The notes beneath the pieces are model-generated. The model saw only the letters and a list, made by a program, of their open reading frames with translations. It ran no database searches and was not told the origin of the DNA. The position numbers and the translations under genes were made by a program. A stretch of DNA of 64,000 nt from Piper betle (taxonomy: Eukaryota > Streptophyta > Magnoliopsida > Piperales > Piperaceae): assembly GCA_033002965.1 (NCBI GenBank), contig JAURVB010011001.1, forward strand, positions 1 to 64,000. Reading direction: 5' to 3'. How positions within the stretch are numbered: position 1 is the stretch's first letter; the number at the start of each line of letters is the position of its first letter. Shown in pieces: positions 1 through 11,857 of the stretch.

Positions 1-481
1 GTGTGGATTTTAGTAATTTCATGTATGGTGGAAAACAAAAAAAAAAGATAATTCGTATTTTAATTGAGATATGCTTGCTTGAGCATGTTGATTATTGGAA
101 TGTGGTTGTTAGGTGGTAGTTCTAGCCTCATACATTAACGTTCGTATTGATTGTTTGCTGAGAAAAGCATCACATATTCTCATCTTATAGGATAATTTTG
201 TTGTGGGTGTGTGTGGGGGGTGGGGGGGGGGATGATTAGAAGCTATTTCTTAATTGTTGATTGAGCAGTGTTTTCACTTATAATCATATCTTAGCTTGTT
301 TTTATGAAACGTATGAAACGTGTTAAGATTGGGGCTAAAGTACCAGAGAAAGGTATTATCAACCATTTCCCTCCTGCCCTGAACATGTGTATGTTCCAGG
401 ATGGTGCCATTTGTGTATCTTCTGCCAGTTGATGTACCCTGGGTTAATTTTGATTCACAATATTGATTTTTTTGTTTGCAG
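1..481. other. Upstream or intronic DNA of the lipase gene
   Basis: No exon or start codon was recognised here. The first recognisable lipase exon follows a splice acceptor at 480-481, and the family normally has an N-terminal signal or anchor region before it, so the gene start probably lies outside the window. A purine-rich G run lies near 216-230. Confidence 0.4.
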
Positions 482-1359
482 AATTGAAAGTCAGACACAA
501 ACACCATGTCTCTCCATATTATCCTACTCTTGCCAGAACTCTTGTGTGGAATACCCTCTTCTGCAGTAAGATATTTCCTGTCCTGCTGCGGGCACTAGTT
601 GTAATCCATGCTTATCTTGGTGTGACCAGTTTTATTTTGACTCTGTTGGATTGCTTCTCAAATTTTTTGCAGGTTTACATGTCAGATTTGACTTCATTGG
701 ATCGCCGTGGACTTGCTTGCGATGCAATGGAATGACCGAGGTAGAATTCCATTGATGAAAGAAATAAGTTACAAGCTGTTTTATAACTGCATAATTCTCT
801 TTAGTTCAAATTTACATATGTGATATTTGGATTTTTCTATGCATTGTAATCTGCTCTTTTATACAGGGATTTGAAATGATAGAGCTGATAGTGGATGTCC
901 AACACTGCTTACAGGTGCAATCTCATGATGATGACTCACTTAATACGGAAAACTTTATGCTTTGCATCTTTCTTAATGCATTATTCTTCTCTAAAAGTTA
1001 TAAGTAACAGATTGACATGGAAAACTCCAACATTGCATTTGCTCGCCAATGCAATATGGAAGCCTAGGCATCCTGCAGTCTGTCTCTATGATGTATATTG
1101 ATGTAACCAGCAACCATCCACTCTCCTCTTCCTTTCACTCTCCCTCCCCCAGACACACACACACCTCAATCATGACCCATCCATTCCTGCTTCTACCCCG
1201 TCCAATGCTGTCCATCAGTCTCTTATTTAACTACTATCATTCCATGTTTTCATTGTTGGAACACTGGTCCCGTTTTACCTTCTTTTCCCTCCTTTCTCTC
1301 AGCCTCGGTCTAATATTTAATATATATATATATATATATATGTACATACATATATATTT

Positions 1360-1399
<40 letters not shown>

Positions 1400-3992
1400 T
1401 TTAGGCTTATGTTGGAGTGGCTGAAGATCTGAAGGCTATTATAGTTGCGTTCAGAGGAACTCAGGAGCACAGGCATGCATCTCGACTTCAAACTATCTTC
1501 TTTATGCTCATCTTTTTATAGCATTATTTCTAGATGTTGCTTTGTGAGAAGCTTATCATTTTAGATCATAGTCCTCTGATTGCTGCCACACTGTCTTACC
1601 ATCTTTATTATTGTTTGTCCATTGCCCTTTGGCCTTTGGTGATGTGACAAGTTGAATACAACTTTAAGACGTTATTTCAGCTGTGAATTCTACGTTACTA
1701 AGGGTTCACACTGTATAATTAGAAGTAGCATTGTAATCTTTAAATGGTGAATATGAAGAATTAACTTGTGGGAGGACAAGGGAAGAAGCAAATAGCTGAG
1801 TTTCCATTTGTGTAATTGTGGTATCTGGAGTGATGAAGCTTCATGAAATATTAGAATTTTAAGGAAAAGTCAAATTGGTATTTACTGCCACCTCATAGCA
1901 TAAATTTCTATCTTGGGCAGTCGATAATTCTTGATGTATATATTATCTTTCCTGTCATAAATCACGCTTTACATTTTGGTTGGCATGGACTTTTATCTTC
2001 AATTGACCATTTTTTATTTTTAGAACAATATTTTAAAATTCATGCAAAAGCAAAGTGACAAGATTTACATATATGCTTTTTAGGACTTAGCCCTCTGAAG
2101 AGGGGATAATAAGATGAAGTATTGGCGATTGTTAATTAAGATATACTAGCTATGGTCATCTTCTATTGCAAACTTCGTTACAAAGAAATCTAGCTTGCTT
2201 GCACGGAAGGGGGGATTCTTCAGAGTATTTTTCTTTGTTGAAAAGAACATGTGGGTTGTCAACTGTTTTGATTTTTAATTATTTATATCAAGTTACTGAT
2301 TTCTTTTAACAAGTTCGTGCTGCATACAGAACTAAGTGGAAGATTTGTTCTGGAAGCAGCTGGATGTTAATTACCCTGGCATGCCTGATGCGATGGTAAT
2401 GCTAGTCTATAAAAGATAATAAAATTCTTTCTACTGGAAGTTTGTTAATCCAACGTGAGCTCATATTATGGTGTGCCGTTTCAGGTGCATCATGGATTTT
2501 ATTCTGCTTATCACAACACAACTGTGCGTCCTGGAATTTTAGATGCTATTGACAGAGCCAAGGAGTTATATGGAGACTTGCAGATATTGGTTACTGGGCA
2601 TTCGATGGGAGGGGCTATGGCATCATTCTGTGCCCTTGATCTGGTGGTATGTGGAAGCCTTAGAGCTCTACATATGTTGCCACTTTCTGGTTATTAAGTT
2701 GAAAGACTTACTTTAAAAAAATTCATTTTGTATGTATGATATGAGTTATTGATTTTATGGTATTTAATATTTCCATGGAGGCAATATGTTTAGATTGCAA
2801 ATAAATATGAAGTAGAAAGTAAATTTTAACCAAGTAATTTTAGGGATTCCGAGTTAGCAGGCTGACATAAAATGAGGGTCCTTTGTTGAGAGTCTTCAAT
2901 ACTTTAGCTTACTCACTTTTTGACGCAGAGAAACTGGATCATATTAATACAATATTCTGTCTAAAGCTATAATATGGTTACTCGAGCATAGATAACTCTA
3001 AGATACTAACATTCTCCATTTTGTGTGTCCAGGTTAACCACAGAGCTCATAATATTTATCTTATGACTTTTGGTCAACCTCGTGTTGGAAATGCTGCTTT
3101 TTCATCTTATTTTAGTAAGGTTGTTCAAAATGCAACTCGCATCACCAACCGTCACGATATAGTTCCTCATCTGCCTCCCTACTCTACTCTCTTTCCTCAA
3201 AAGACGTACCATCATTTTGCGTGAGAGGTATTTTGTTCTATTTAAACACCTTATTACTATTTGCCATTGTTCTTCTTCCTAAGATTAAATTCCTTCAGAT
3301 ATTGGCATAGAATGTCATACTCTTCTAAGAGCTCATATGTGGCTAAATTTTTTAGGTGATTTGCAGTTTCTAATTTTTAAAATTTTTAACATGTCATTTG
3401 TTAAAAAATTCACGAGCTGGTTAATGCTATGATGCCATTGTCTTATGTATTTTTGGCGTCTGAAAGGTGTATTTGATGTAAAAGTGATTTGGGGTTTTGT
3501 TATATTTCTGGTTCTGTTTGTCTTATGACGAAAACAAATTATTGTGGAAGGCGGTTTGAGTAATTCAAAAGTATTTTTCTTGGAAGAAATTGCTGTAATG
3601 TTGATGAAATTTTAGGTTTGGCTTTATGACATTGGTCTTGGAAGCCTTGTGTACACGGTAGAGAAGGTTTGTGATTCTACAGGAGAAGATTTAACATGCA
3701 GCAGGTAACGTCTCTTTCTTTTCTGTTTGTCTTCCCCTCCTATATTTTTAATCTTAGTTGATTATTCCAAGTTCTGTTTAAATCTTCATAGGTCTGTCAT
3801 TGGGAACAGCATTTCGATCATCTAAAGTACTTTGGTGTAGACCTTGAGGCAGAGACATGGGGTTCTTGCACAATTGTAATGGGTAAAAGCATTCTAAGCG
3901 ATACTGCAAACTACAACAGTAGTTTTGTTTTGACAAGGAATCCATTTTCATCTGACATAATGCTAAAAAGACCGACATCTGCATCGTCATAG
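482..3992 (+). pseudogene. Class-3 (alpha/beta-hydrolase) lipase, decayed copy
   Basis: This resembles plant lipase class 3 proteins of the At5g18630 type, presumed mono/diacylglycerol lipases; the active serine lies in GHSMGG (Ser codon 2602-2604). Recognisable exons are 482-565, 673-740, 867-914 (IELIVDVQHCLQ), 1405-1472 (IIVAFRGTQEH), about 2323-2395 (LFWKQLD), 2485-2646 (VHHGFYSAYHNTTVRP, then GHSMGG), 3033-3227 (MTFGQPRVGNAAF, HDIVPHLPPY), 3616-3704 (VWLYDIGLGSLVYTVEKVC) and about 3792-3992. Lesions: phase mismatch between exons 1 and 2; one base short near 693-700; TAA where the family has Trp (2333-2335); TGA at 3222-3224 where Arg is expected (a CGA-to-TGA change); one base short in the last exon near 3812; and a GC instead of GT donor after 1472. 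The two in-frame stops are substitutions, so I call it a pseudogene. Family assignment is secure; loss of function is likely but partly depends on sequence quality. Confidence 0.8.
1319..1396. repeat. (TA)n microsatellite in lipase intron
   Basis: Nearly pure TA dinucleotides interrupted by short TACATA segments, ending nine bases before the acceptor of the exon at 1405. Confidence 0.9.
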
Positions 3993-5114
3993 CATTCTTT
4001 TTTGTTTCTGTTCAGGCCTTAAACAATCATATAGACATTGCCCAGACCTCACTCTTTGAAAATTCTTATGGGTTAGGGTCAATCAATACAGGACCCTGAA
4101 AAGAAAAGCTGCTGTATATAATTGTAATGATGGTTAATTCACTGCTGTGAGTTATTTCCATTCAAAATATTTATATATGAACCAGATCTGATTCTTCATG
4201 TAAATTGAATCCTGAAAGAAATGTAAAGTCCAATGAAACTCTTTTCTTCTTTGCTTGTTTGATAGTGAGATCCGAGGAAGAGAATTGAAGAGCTTCATCA
4301 CGAGGTTGAAAGCTATATAGTAGATTCGTGTATATTTTGCCTAATTATTACCCGCTGGTTGGACGTAAATGTAGCATTTGCTCTGTATCTATATATTGTT
4401 TCTATTTAAAACGTAAATATACTCGTCACTTGGATTTTATGATAAGAAATCCTCTATTTTTTTTGGTTATTAGTAGTTTTAGTCTAAGCCCCAAACTCAT
4501 TTAAGAGTTTATTGTACACTTTGGCTGGCAAAGCATACAATAATCCGTTTTCAAAACGTGTATCTTTCAATTTGTTTGTATATAACTAATATGATGGTTC
4601 TCCTACTTATGCTTCAAATAAATTTGAGCTTAAATGAAAAGGTCAGCGAGTAACCGACAGAGAAATCACATGGAGTCGAATGCCATCAAAGTTGGAAGTT
4701 TGTTCATGCCGCCTTGTTGCCGGAAGGACGGTGCAACGACCTCAAACCAGAGTCATTCATCAATGCTATTTGCAGCATTGTTATTTAATTATTTTGTCGG
4801 GATTGGTATCTTCTTAACATGATCTCATTTTTTCTGTAAACTATATGTGGAGGGAGAGTGGACGTTACTAGTTTGCAATAGCTAACACATACATTGATTC
4901 TACGTATATATAAATGAACGAAAATCAACGGCAACGATCCTTCATATCTAAGAATCTTGCACGCGGAGTCTTATCATCCTTCCCCGATCGGACACACGTA
5001 CGATCCACATCACCAAACTCACCTACACGCTTATACTCATTACTCCCCATGAGATCAACAATGAGCAACCGACACGTCCTTCTTCTTTCCCCACAGACCT
5101 CTCCTTCTCGGAAG
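3993..5114. other. Lipase 3' flank and original upstream region of the calmodulin-like gene
   Basis: AT-rich and without a convincing reading frame. Because the retrotransposon at 5120-10336 has duplicated only 5 bp, this stretch was directly contiguous with 10342 before the insertion and so should contain the ancestral distal promoter of the calmodulin-like gene. No specific regulatory motif is claimed. Confidence 0.5.
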
Positions 5115-5119
5115 CACAA

Positions 5120-5469
5120 TGGAAGGATCTGGCTCGCTGGGACTGAGAACCAGCTCCTTTCCCTTGCCTTGTTGCTTCTGATGTCTTGATGGCGCCATGG
5201 AACAGATCGCACAATTCAAGAACAGAGCAAAAACAGAGCAATTCGAAAGGATTGCAGGAATTCAGATTGTTAGGACAAAAGAAGAACGAAGACAAACAGC
5301 AAGAGCAGTTGCTTCCTCTCCAAGACAATTCAATTCATAGATTCTCAAAAGATACATCGTCATTCCATTTCCCTCCTTTTATACACATTCAAACATGTGA
5401 AATTACAATACTACCCTTGACACCCTTAACTAACAAAACTACCTTACAATGTTCAATTAATTCGTTCCA
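5120..5469 (-). repeat. 3' LTR of the gypsy element
   Basis: 350 bp copy of 9987-10336 with the same TGGAA/TTCCA ends. On the minus strand it is preceded by the purine tract GGAGGGAGGA, the expected plus-strand primer. Confidence 0.95.
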
Positions 5470-5556
5470 AATCCTCCCTCCAACAAAAAACCTTGTCCTC
5501 AAGGTTGATCCAATTCTTCATTTGCATTATTTTCCTACCTGAATTTTTCAGACAGA

Positions 5557-7674
5557 TCAAATCAATTCGTCAGTAAGCATTTCTGGAATTGAAGATTGAA
5601 TTGGAACATCTGCATTTACTGATGCTTTGAGCTGTGAAATGTGGAAGACATTATGTAACTTGCAATCAGGTGGCAATTGCAGCCTGTAAGAAACTGCTCC
5701 AATTCTTTCAGAAATCAAGAAAGGTCCATAAAATTTCGCAGCTAATTTGGTGGTTCTTCTTGAACGCAAGGATGATTGTCTATATTGCTGCAATTTGAGG
5801 AAAACTGACTGCCCCACCTGGAATTCCACATCTCTTCTTCTCAAATCATGATAGTGTTTCATACGAACTTGAGCATTCTTCAAGTTCTCAGTTAATTCCA
5901 ACAACAATTGATCTCTGTTGCGCAATGTATGATCTACTTCACTTGATTTAGCTGTTCCTGGAATATAGGTCAGTAAACTAGGAGGTTGCATGTTATATAT
6001 TGCTTCAAATGGACTCATACGAATGGAAGATTGGAAACTTGTATTGTAGCAATATTCTGCCCACGCCAACCATCTCACCCAAGTCCCTGGTCTGTCTCCC
6101 GAAAAGCATCTCAAATACTGCTCCAAAACTTTATTAACCACTTCCGTTTGTCCATCCGTCTGTGGATGATAGGCTGAACTGTAATTAAAAGCCACACCTT
6201 GCAATCTGAATAGTTCATTCCAAAATTGGCTTGTAAATACCACATCTCGATCACAAACTATGGAAGTTGGCATGCCATGAAGTTTAAAAATGTGATCAAA
6301 ATATATCTGAGCTATATCATTTGCTGTGAAAGGATGAGTGAGTGCTACAAAATGGCTGTATTTGGACAACCTATCTACCACCACCAGAATTGTGTCTTTC
6401 CCTAAACTTCTCGGCATGCCTGTTATAAAATCCATGGAAACAGCAGTCCAAATCTGGTTTGGAATTGGCAAAGGTTGCAACAATCCAGCTGGTGTCAATG
6501 TAGATGACTTGAACCTTTGGCAAACTTCACAGTTTCTCAAATGTGTTATCACATCTTGAACCATTTTCGACCAATAAAAAATAGCTCTCAGCCTTTTTAG
6601 GGTTTTTTGAGTGCCCTCGTGTGTTCCATCATGGAACTCCTTGAGAATGATAGGCACCAACTGCATTTGCGAATCCAAATAAATTCTATTCTTATAAAAA
6701 AGAATTCCCTCTCTAAAAGACCAATTTGCTGATAATTCCCCAGCAGTACACTTCCTTATCAATGATGGAATAGATCCACTGGAAGTATAAGCTTCCTTGA
6801 TTTCATCCAGCCATCTTGGAATAGGTACTGAAATGGCAGCTATCCACATCACTTCCTTGCTTTCAGATGGCCATTCTCTTCCAGTTGCTTTTGTAGATGT
6901 TCCTGTGTCCAAGTTCTGCTCAACAGGTTGACTAGTTTCAAATTGCCTTGATAGTGCATCCGCCACTTTATTTTCTTTGCCTGGCTTGTACTCTATAGTA
7001 AAGTCATATCCTAGTAGTTTTGTCAACCATTTCTGTTGAGCTAATGAATGGATTTTCTGTTCCCACAAAAATTTTAAACTCGAGTGATCAGTTCTTACCA
7101 CGAATGATCTTCCCAATAAGTAATGTCTCCATTTTTGTACTGCCAAGACTAAAGCCATCATTTCTTTTTCATATGTAGATAACAGGGTATACCTGCCATG
7201 CAATCTTTTACTGTAGAAAGCAATTGGTCTATTCTCTTGCATGATAACTGCCCCTATGCCTACCCCACTAGCATCACACTCTACCACAAAAGGTAATGAG
7301 AAATTTGGCAATGCTAACACTGGAGCTTGTGTGAGAGCAATTTTCAGTTTATCGAAAGCTGCTACTGTCAACTGATTCCAACTAAAAGCATTTTTTTTGA
7401 GCAGATCAGTTAGAGGTGCTGCTATGGTACCAAAGTTCTTGATAAACTTCCTGTAATATCCAGCTAATCCTAAAAATCCTCTCACACTCTTTACAGATCT
7501 AGGAGCTGGCCATTTCTCGATGGCTATAATTTTTTCACCATCCACACTTACCCCTTCATCTGATATCATATATCCTAAGTATTGAATCTTTCTCATTCCA
7601 AAATGACATTTGTCCTTCCTTGCGTATAACTCATGCATTAACAACTTATCCAGTGCTTTTCTAAGATGTTCCAT
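5557..7674 (-). CDS. pol: Reverse transcriptase end, RNase H and integrase (gypsy element)
   Basis: 705-residue frame. It starts in the reverse transcriptase connection ([15 protein letters not shown]), then RNase H ([33 protein letters not shown]), integrase zinc region (H...H...CEVCQRFK), catalytic core ([37 protein letters not shown]) and a C-terminal GPF/Y-like region ([19 protein letters not shown]). It ends about 25 residues after [11 protein letters not shown]; relatives in the chromovirus clade carry a chromodomain here, and none is visible. Confidence 0.92.
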   Translation of the reverse strand: MEHLRKALDKLLMHELYARKDKCHFGMRKIQYLGYMISDEGVSVDGEKIIAIEKWPAPRSVKSVRGFLGLAGYYRKFIKNFGTIAAPLTDLLKKNAFSWNQLTVAAFDKLKIALTQAPVLALPNFSLPFVVECDASGVGIGAVIMQENRPIAFYSKRLHGRYTLLSTYEKEMMALVLAVQKWRHYLLGRSFVVRTDHSSLKFLWEQKIHSLAQQKWLTKLLGYDFTIEYKPGKENKVADALSRQFETSQPVEQNLDTGTSTKATGREWPSESKEVMWIAAISVPIPRWLDEIKEAYTSSGSIPSLIRKCTAGELSANWSFREGILFYKNRIYLDSQMQLVPIILKEFHDGTHEGTQKTLKRLRAIFYWSKMVQDVITHLRNCEVCQRFKSSTLTPAGLLQPLPIPNQIWTAVSMDFITGMPRSLGKDTILVVVDRLSKYSHFVALTHPFTANDIAQIYFDHIFKLHGMPTSIVCDRDVVFTSQFWNELFRLQGVAFNYSSAYHPQTDGQTEVVNKVLEQYLRCFSGDRPGTWVRWLAWAEYCYNTSFQSSIRMSPFEAIYNMQPPSLLTYIPGTAKSSEVDHTLRNRDQLLLELTENLKNAQVRMKHYHDLRRRDVEFQVGQSVFLKLQQYRQSSLRSRRTTKLAAKFYGPFLISERIGAVSYRLQLPPDCKLHNVFHISQLKASVNADVPIQSSIPEMLTDELI

Positions 7675-8564
7675 ATGTTCTTCCCAAGATTTACTATATA
7701 TGAGAATGTCATCAAAAAAACTAGAATGAATTTCCTGAGGTAATCAGCAAATACCTCATTCATCAATGCTTGGAAAGTAGATGGAGCATTGGACAAACCA
7801 AAAGGCATTACCTTGAATTCGTAATGACCTTGGTGTGTACGAAATGCAGTCTTGTGTACATCCTCCTCACGCATTCTGATTTGATGATAGCCAGATCTTA
7901 GGTCCAACTTTGAAAAATAAGTGGAACCATGCAGTTCATCCAGCAGCTCATCTATGTTTGGAATTGGAAATCTATCTTTAATTGTAACCTTATTCAGAGC
8001 TCGGTAATCTATACACATTCTCCAACTGCCATCCTTCTTCTTGACTAACAGCACGGGAGAGGAATAAGGACTTGAAGTGGCTTGAATAATTCCTCTGGTC
8101 AACAGATCCCTAACTTGTTCTTCAAGCTCATTTTTCTGGAAATAGGGATATCTATAAGGTTTTACTGCTACTGGCAGAGTTCCCGACTTCAAGGTAATTC
8201 TATGATCTTGATTTCTTTTTGGAGGTAGTCTTTTTGGTATTTGGAATACATCCTCATAGTTACTCAAAATCATGCCTAACTGATGGACTTGTGTATGCTG
8301 TAATTCCTTCTCTGGCTGCATTGATTTAGTAAGATCATTCAACTGTAAACTCATGAGTATTCCATGTTTTCTTTTCCTGACTATTCGTGACATTTGCTTT
8401 TTATCACAAAGCTGGCTTCTAGGAATGTACAATCCTTGTAATTCAACCACCTTTTGATTTTCCTTGAAGGTCATTGTTAAAGATTCAAAATTCCACATGA
8501 TCGACCCTAAAGTTTTCAGCCACTGTATTCCCAATACCACATCGAATTCTTCCAACTGCAACAC
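7638..8564 (-). CDS. pol: Protease end and first half of reverse transcriptase (gypsy element)
   Basis: Continues the protease (DVVLGIQWL) and enters reverse transcriptase: [74 protein letters not shown]. It breaks exactly at the catalytic metal-binding motif: the run of seven A on the plus strand (7714-7720) is one base short of what keeps the FDD motif in frame. Downstream enzyme sequence resumes at once in the next frame. Confidence 0.9.
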   Translation of the reverse strand: MLQLEEFDVVLGIQWLKTLGSIMWNFESLTMTFKENQKVVELQGLYIPRSQLCDKKQMSRIVRKRKHGILMSLQLNDLTKSMQPEKELQHTQVHQLGMILSNYEDVFQIPKRLPPKRNQDHRITLKSGTLPVAVKPYRYPYFQKNELEEQVRDLLTRGIIQATSSPYSSPVLLVKKKDGSWRMCIDYRALNKVTIKDRFPIPNIDELLDELHGSTYFSKLDLRSGYHQIRMREEDVHKTAFRTHQGHYEFKVMPFGLSNAPSTFQALMNEVFADYLRKFILVFLMTFSYIVNLGKNIWNILEKHWISC

Positions 8565-10086
8565 AAAAATCTGTTACTACCTTGTGTGCTGATAGATCCA
8601 ATGTGATTCCTAAACACTTTCCCAAGCAGCTCATCTGATCTCCATTTGCTACTTGCACCTTCATGCTGCCATTACTCTGAATTGGTATGTTCAATTTCTG
8701 CACCACTATCTTATTCAAGAAATTATGTGAGCTTCCCGAATCAATGAGGACAGTTACTTGTTGTCCCCCAATTCTTCCCAACAACCTCATGGTGTTTAAT
8801 GTCGACATTCCAGTCAGCGCATTCAGAGATATGGCTGCTACTTCAGAGTTCTCCACCACTCCAACATTCTCATCCTCACTAGCTTCTTCACATGATAATT
8901 CTTCCTCAGGTACCACATCAATCCAGAATAATTTCTTGCATTGGTGTCCAATCGTGTACTTCTCATCACACTTGAAGCAAAGACCTAACGCCTTCCTTTC
9001 TTGGAGTTGTTTAACAGTAAACTTCCTCTGTCCCAAATTATCCTGTTGAGCACTTATTTTAACCTCCTTCCCTCCATTATTACTTGTAAACAATTCACTT
9101 TTTCTATTGCCATATATGCTGTTATCATTGCTCCATCTAGACGTTCTTCCCAAACATTTGTTATCTCGAACAACTTTTTGCTCAAAATGTTTGGCCAGTC
9201 CTTGAGCATCTAACAATGATGTCGGTTTCTGTGATTTTACTTCCAGGCGTAACTGATCTTTAAGTCCACAAGTGTAACTGCTAATTTTTTGTTTTTCTGT
9301 CATACTTCCTGCTCTTGTAGCTAATCTGTTGAATGTAAGTGTGTAATCCTTAACTGTTGTTTCTTGCTTCAATCTTGTCAAATCCCCATAGAAATCTTCA
9401 TATTCTGTCGGTCCAAACTGTATGTTCATTGCTCCTTTAAGTTGATTCCAATCAAGCTCCACTTGTTGCTCTTGGAACATGTCAAACCAGATTTGAGCGT
9501 CATCCTCCAAATGGAAACTGGCTAAATCCACCTTTAAATGTTCCTTGATCTTATGCAATTTAAAATACTTCTCACATCTACTAATCCATGGTATAGGATC
9601 CTTAGTTCCGTCATACTTAGGAAACGACATCTTCGATCCTTTCAGACAATCTTCTTGCTCATTCGAACTCCCACCTTCATTCATGGATCTACTTGAATTC
9701 CACCTTTTTTCATTAGTTTGTTGAATTGATGGCCTTACATGCGTTTTCTCTTGATCTGCAACAATCTTATCATAAAACATCCTAGGAGTATTCACTTCAA
9801 CACGATCTTTAATTCCATTAACATTTTTATCATCAACTTCCGATCTAGAATTCAGTAACAAATCAAATTTTGCAGTCATTTCAGAAAAAACAGATAATAG
9901 TTGAGCTTGCACTTTCCTCATTTCCGCCATCTCAGTAGATCTCGGTGACGAATCTCCACCTCCCTCTTCCAGCTCTGATACCAATCTGGAAGGATCTGGC
10001 TCGCTGGGACTGAGAACCAGCTCCTTTCCCTTGCCTTGTTGCTTCTGATGTCTTGATGGCGCCATGGAACAGATCGCACAATTCAA
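8485..10086 (-). CDS. gag: Gag plus start of protease (gypsy element)
   Basis: 533-residue frame. The N-terminal 33 codons are LTR sequence and the next few are the primer-binding site; alternative starts are Met-8 (still in the LTR) and Met-53 at 9930 (outside it). The retrotransposon gag domain covers roughly residues 140-300 ([16 protein letters not shown], later [13 protein letters not shown]). A short zinc knuckle of the form CFKC...GHQC follows near residue 370. The aspartic protease starts near residue 440 with active-site [12 protein letters not shown] (DSG instead of DTG). The frame runs out at the T run 8565-8569; the next frame continues the protease without loss of homology, so the break is a small indel rather than a programmed gag stop. 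Confidence 0.9.
   Translation of the reverse strand: MNCAICSMAPSRHQKQQGKGKELVLSPSEPDPSRLVSELEEGGGDSSPRSTEMAEMRKVQAQLLSVFSEMTAKFDLLLNSRSEVDDKNVNGIKDRVEVNTPRMFYDKIVADQEKTHVRPSIQQTNEKRWNSSRSMNEGGSSNEQEDCLKGSKMSFPKYDGTKDPIPWISRCEKYFKLHKIKEHLKVDLASFHLEDDAQIWFDMFQEQQVELDWNQLKGAMNIQFGPTEYEDFYGDLTRLKQETTVKDYTLTFNRLATRAGSMTEKQKISSYTCGLKDQLRLEVKSQKPTSLLDAQGLAKHFEQKVVRDNKCLGRTSRWSNDNSIYGNRKSELFTSNNGGKEVKISAQQDNLGQRKFTVKQLQERKALGLCFKCDEKYTIGHQCKKLFWIDVVPEEELSCEEASEDENVGVVENSEVAAISLNALTGMSTLNTMRLLGRIGGQQVTVLIDSGSSHNFLNKIVVQKLNIPIQSNGSMKVQVANGDQMSCLGKCLGITLDLSAHKVVTDFCVAVGRIRCGIGNTVAENFRVDHVEF
9972..9983 (-). other. Primer-binding site (initiator tRNA-Met)
   Basis: On the minus strand this reads TGGTATCAGAGC, the common plant primer-binding site complementary to the 3' end of initiator tRNA-Met. 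It begins three bases after the 5' LTR end. It is in frame with gag and would be translated if gag starts in the LTR. Confidence 0.93.
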
Positions 10087-10336
10087 GAACAGAGCAAAAA
10101 CAGAGCAATTCGAAAGGATTGCAGGAATTCAGATTGTTAGGACAAAAGAAGAACGAAGACAAACAGCAAGAGCAGTTGCTTCCTCTCCAAGACAATTCAA
10201 TTCATAGATTCTCAAAAGATACATCGTCATTCCATTTCCCTCCTTTTATACACATTCAAACATGTGAAATTACAATACTACCCTTGACACCCTTAACTAA
10301 CAAAACTACCTTACAATGTTCAATTAATTCGTTCCA
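9987..10336 (-). repeat. 5' LTR of the gypsy element
   Basis: 350 bp, identical by eye to 5120-5469. On the minus strand a TATAAAA box lies at 10250-10244, pointing away from the calmodulin-like gene. The first gag start codon (10086) lies inside this LTR, downstream of the expected transcription start. Confidence 0.95.
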
Positions 10337-10369
10337 CACAACAACCACCGCCCCCGACCACCGTAGCCT

Positions 10370-10382
10370 CTATATATATATA
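10370..10382 (+). promoter_or_regulatory. TATA box of the calmodulin-like gene
   Basis: An alternating TA tract about 95 bp before the start codon. The retrotransposon end lies only 33 bp upstream, so everything distal to this box now sits more than 5 kb away. Confidence 0.65.
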
Positions 10383-10466
10383 ACATACTCCTAGCTCCAA
10401 CCTCTTCTACTACCTCTAACCATCTCCAACGATCGGAAGCTACCTACTTGGGTATAATTCAATTCG

Positions 10467-11023
10467 ATGATGGGGGGCAAGAGCTTCTTCGGAAGAGCCA
10501 AAAAGGCCAAAGCTTTGCCGCCGGCGTCGTCGTCATCTCTGGCACCCGCGCCGTCTTTCATCCGCCGGGTCCAGAACCCGGACGATCTGTGCCATGTCTT
10601 CGACAAGTTCGACGCCAACGGCGACGGGAGGATCTCCCTGTCGGAGCTGGAGCAGATGCTCCGGAGCCTCGGCGGCGGGGCGGAGGAGTCGGAGGCGATG
10701 ATGAGGGAAGCGGACGCGGACGGCGACGGGTTCATAAGCTTGGAGGAGTTCGTGGCGGTGAACAGGATCGGGGAGGGGACACGGCGGCGTGCGTGGAGGA
10801 TCTGAGACGGGCGTTCGAGGTGTATGACAGGGATGGGAATGGGGCGATATCGGCGGAGGAGCTCCACCATGTGCTCCGGTCGATGGGGGAGAAGGCGTCG
10901 TTGTCGGCGTGCAGGAGCATGATTCAGAGCGTCAATCGGAACGGCGACGGGGCCGTCAACTTGGACGAGTTCTTGCTCGTGATGGGTGGTCGCTCTGCTC
11001 CTCCTCCAACTCCCCATGCATGA
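10467..11023 (+). CDS. Calmodulin-like protein, four EF hands (CML25/26/27-like), with one frame break
   Basis: Intronless, GC-rich, about 185 residues if read through. It would bind Ca2+ and act as a cytosolic calcium sensor. A basic, serine/proline-rich N-terminus (residues 1-35) precedes EF1 (loop 49-60, [12 protein letters not shown]) and EF2 (83-94, [12 protein letters not shown]). EF3 ([12 protein letters not shown]) and EF4 ([12 protein letters not shown], Asn instead of Asp at position 1) follow in the next frame. The two frames meet at the G runs 10770-10778, where one G too few gives an early TGA at 10803-10805; conservation on both sides argues for an assembly slip or a very recent mutation. 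Two adjacent ATGs (10467, 10470) could start it. Its neighbour upstream is the young gypsy insertion, which may have changed its control. Confidence 0.85.
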
Positions 11024-11323
11024 TCTTTTTTGTTTTTTTCATGTTCGTAGGTAGTTTAGATTGATTGATTGATTTTGTTCGTTGGTAATAGTCTGTATCC
11101 ACTTGTTGAATTTATGTTGTGAGATGATCTTCTTCCTCTTTAATTCAATCATCAGCAGACTCGTCTCTGTTCTAATTTCTCTGTTAATGATTAATTCATG
11201 CTTGTGGGTACGTAAATTTTGCTCTAAATTTGTAACAATATTCTTTCTCACGGCGGGCATCTTTCAGTATTCTTGATTATTGATTTGCCCAGTATCGTTG
11301 GGTATCTCGGTGGTGATTCTTTG
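11024..11323 (+). other. Probable 3' UTR of the calmodulin-like gene
   Basis: T-rich sequence without coding potential directly after the stop codon; no clear polyadenylation motif is singled out. Confidence 0.4.
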
Positions 11324-11857
11324 TAGGGGGTGCTAAACGAGCTAGTTCAATTTATGCTAGAATTCGACTTGAATAGTTTGAAATTCGTTCAAACTCAAAT
11401 TTGAGATCTGAACGAGTTTTAAATATATATACTCGAGTTCAACTTGAATATCTTTTATGTGCACGAACTTGACTCAAGCTCGAATATGCTTAAACTATTT
11501 TATTTTCTTGAGCTCGAACTCAGCTTCGAAACCGGCTCAATTAAAATTCAAAGTACTTCACTTAAAAAAATCAGGTCAATGTGGAATATTTACCATCTTA
11601 ACTATCTCATTTCTTTGTTATTATATTATATATAAATAAATAAATAATATAATATAATATAAAGACAATATTATTATATTATTTTATTGAATTGAGTTCG
11701 AGTCAAGCTACGAGTCGAGTCGAACACGACCTTGCTCAAATTTGGCTCGTAAGATTCGAATTCGAGTCGATTTTGAGCTCAAACATTTAAATGTCGAATT
11801 TCGAGCCGAACCGAACGCTAAATGCTCACAAGTTGGGTCGCTCAATTAACAACCTTA
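11324..11857. mobile_element. hAT-like non-autonomous element (GAGCTCGA-rich family)
   Basis: Starts TAGGGGGTGCTAAACGAGC and ends with a diverged inverted copy (GAGCGA...TTAACAACCTTA). Both subterminal regions are full of TCGAG/GAGCTC/ACTCGAA motifs. Flanks ATTCTTTG and ATTCTGTA are a degenerate 8-bp duplication. The same motif content and ends occur at 55672-56109. Confidence 0.5.

Larger units (their letters stand above)
5115..10341 (-). mobile_element. Ty3/gypsy LTR retrotransposon with target-site duplication
   Basis: The element proper is 5120-10336 on the minus strand. It is flanked by a perfect 5-bp target duplication CACAA (5115-5119 and 10337-10341). The LTRs (5120-5469, 9987-10336) are 350 bp each, start and end with the short inverted repeat TGGAA/TTCCA, and I found no difference between them by eye, so the insertion is very young. 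A tRNA-Met primer-binding site lies three bases inside the 5' LTR and a purine-rich tract inside the 3' LTR. Internal order is gag, protease, reverse transcriptase, RNase H, integrase, which is the Ty3/gypsy order. Two reading-frame breaks, both in T runs of the coding strand (8565-8569 and 7714-7720), split the polyprotein. Integrase is followed by a GPF/Y-type region but no chromodomain is recognisable before the stop. Likely a chromovirus-related lineage by inference. Confidence 0.95.

Noticed and set aside
1049..1491. Frames with Tyr-Ile repeats near the lipase exon
   Set aside because: Translation of the TA microsatellite within an intron.
5186..5542. Plus-strand frame in the 3' LTR, repeated at 10053-10394
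   Set aside because: Antisense reading of the LTR; its duplication only reflects the identical LTRs.
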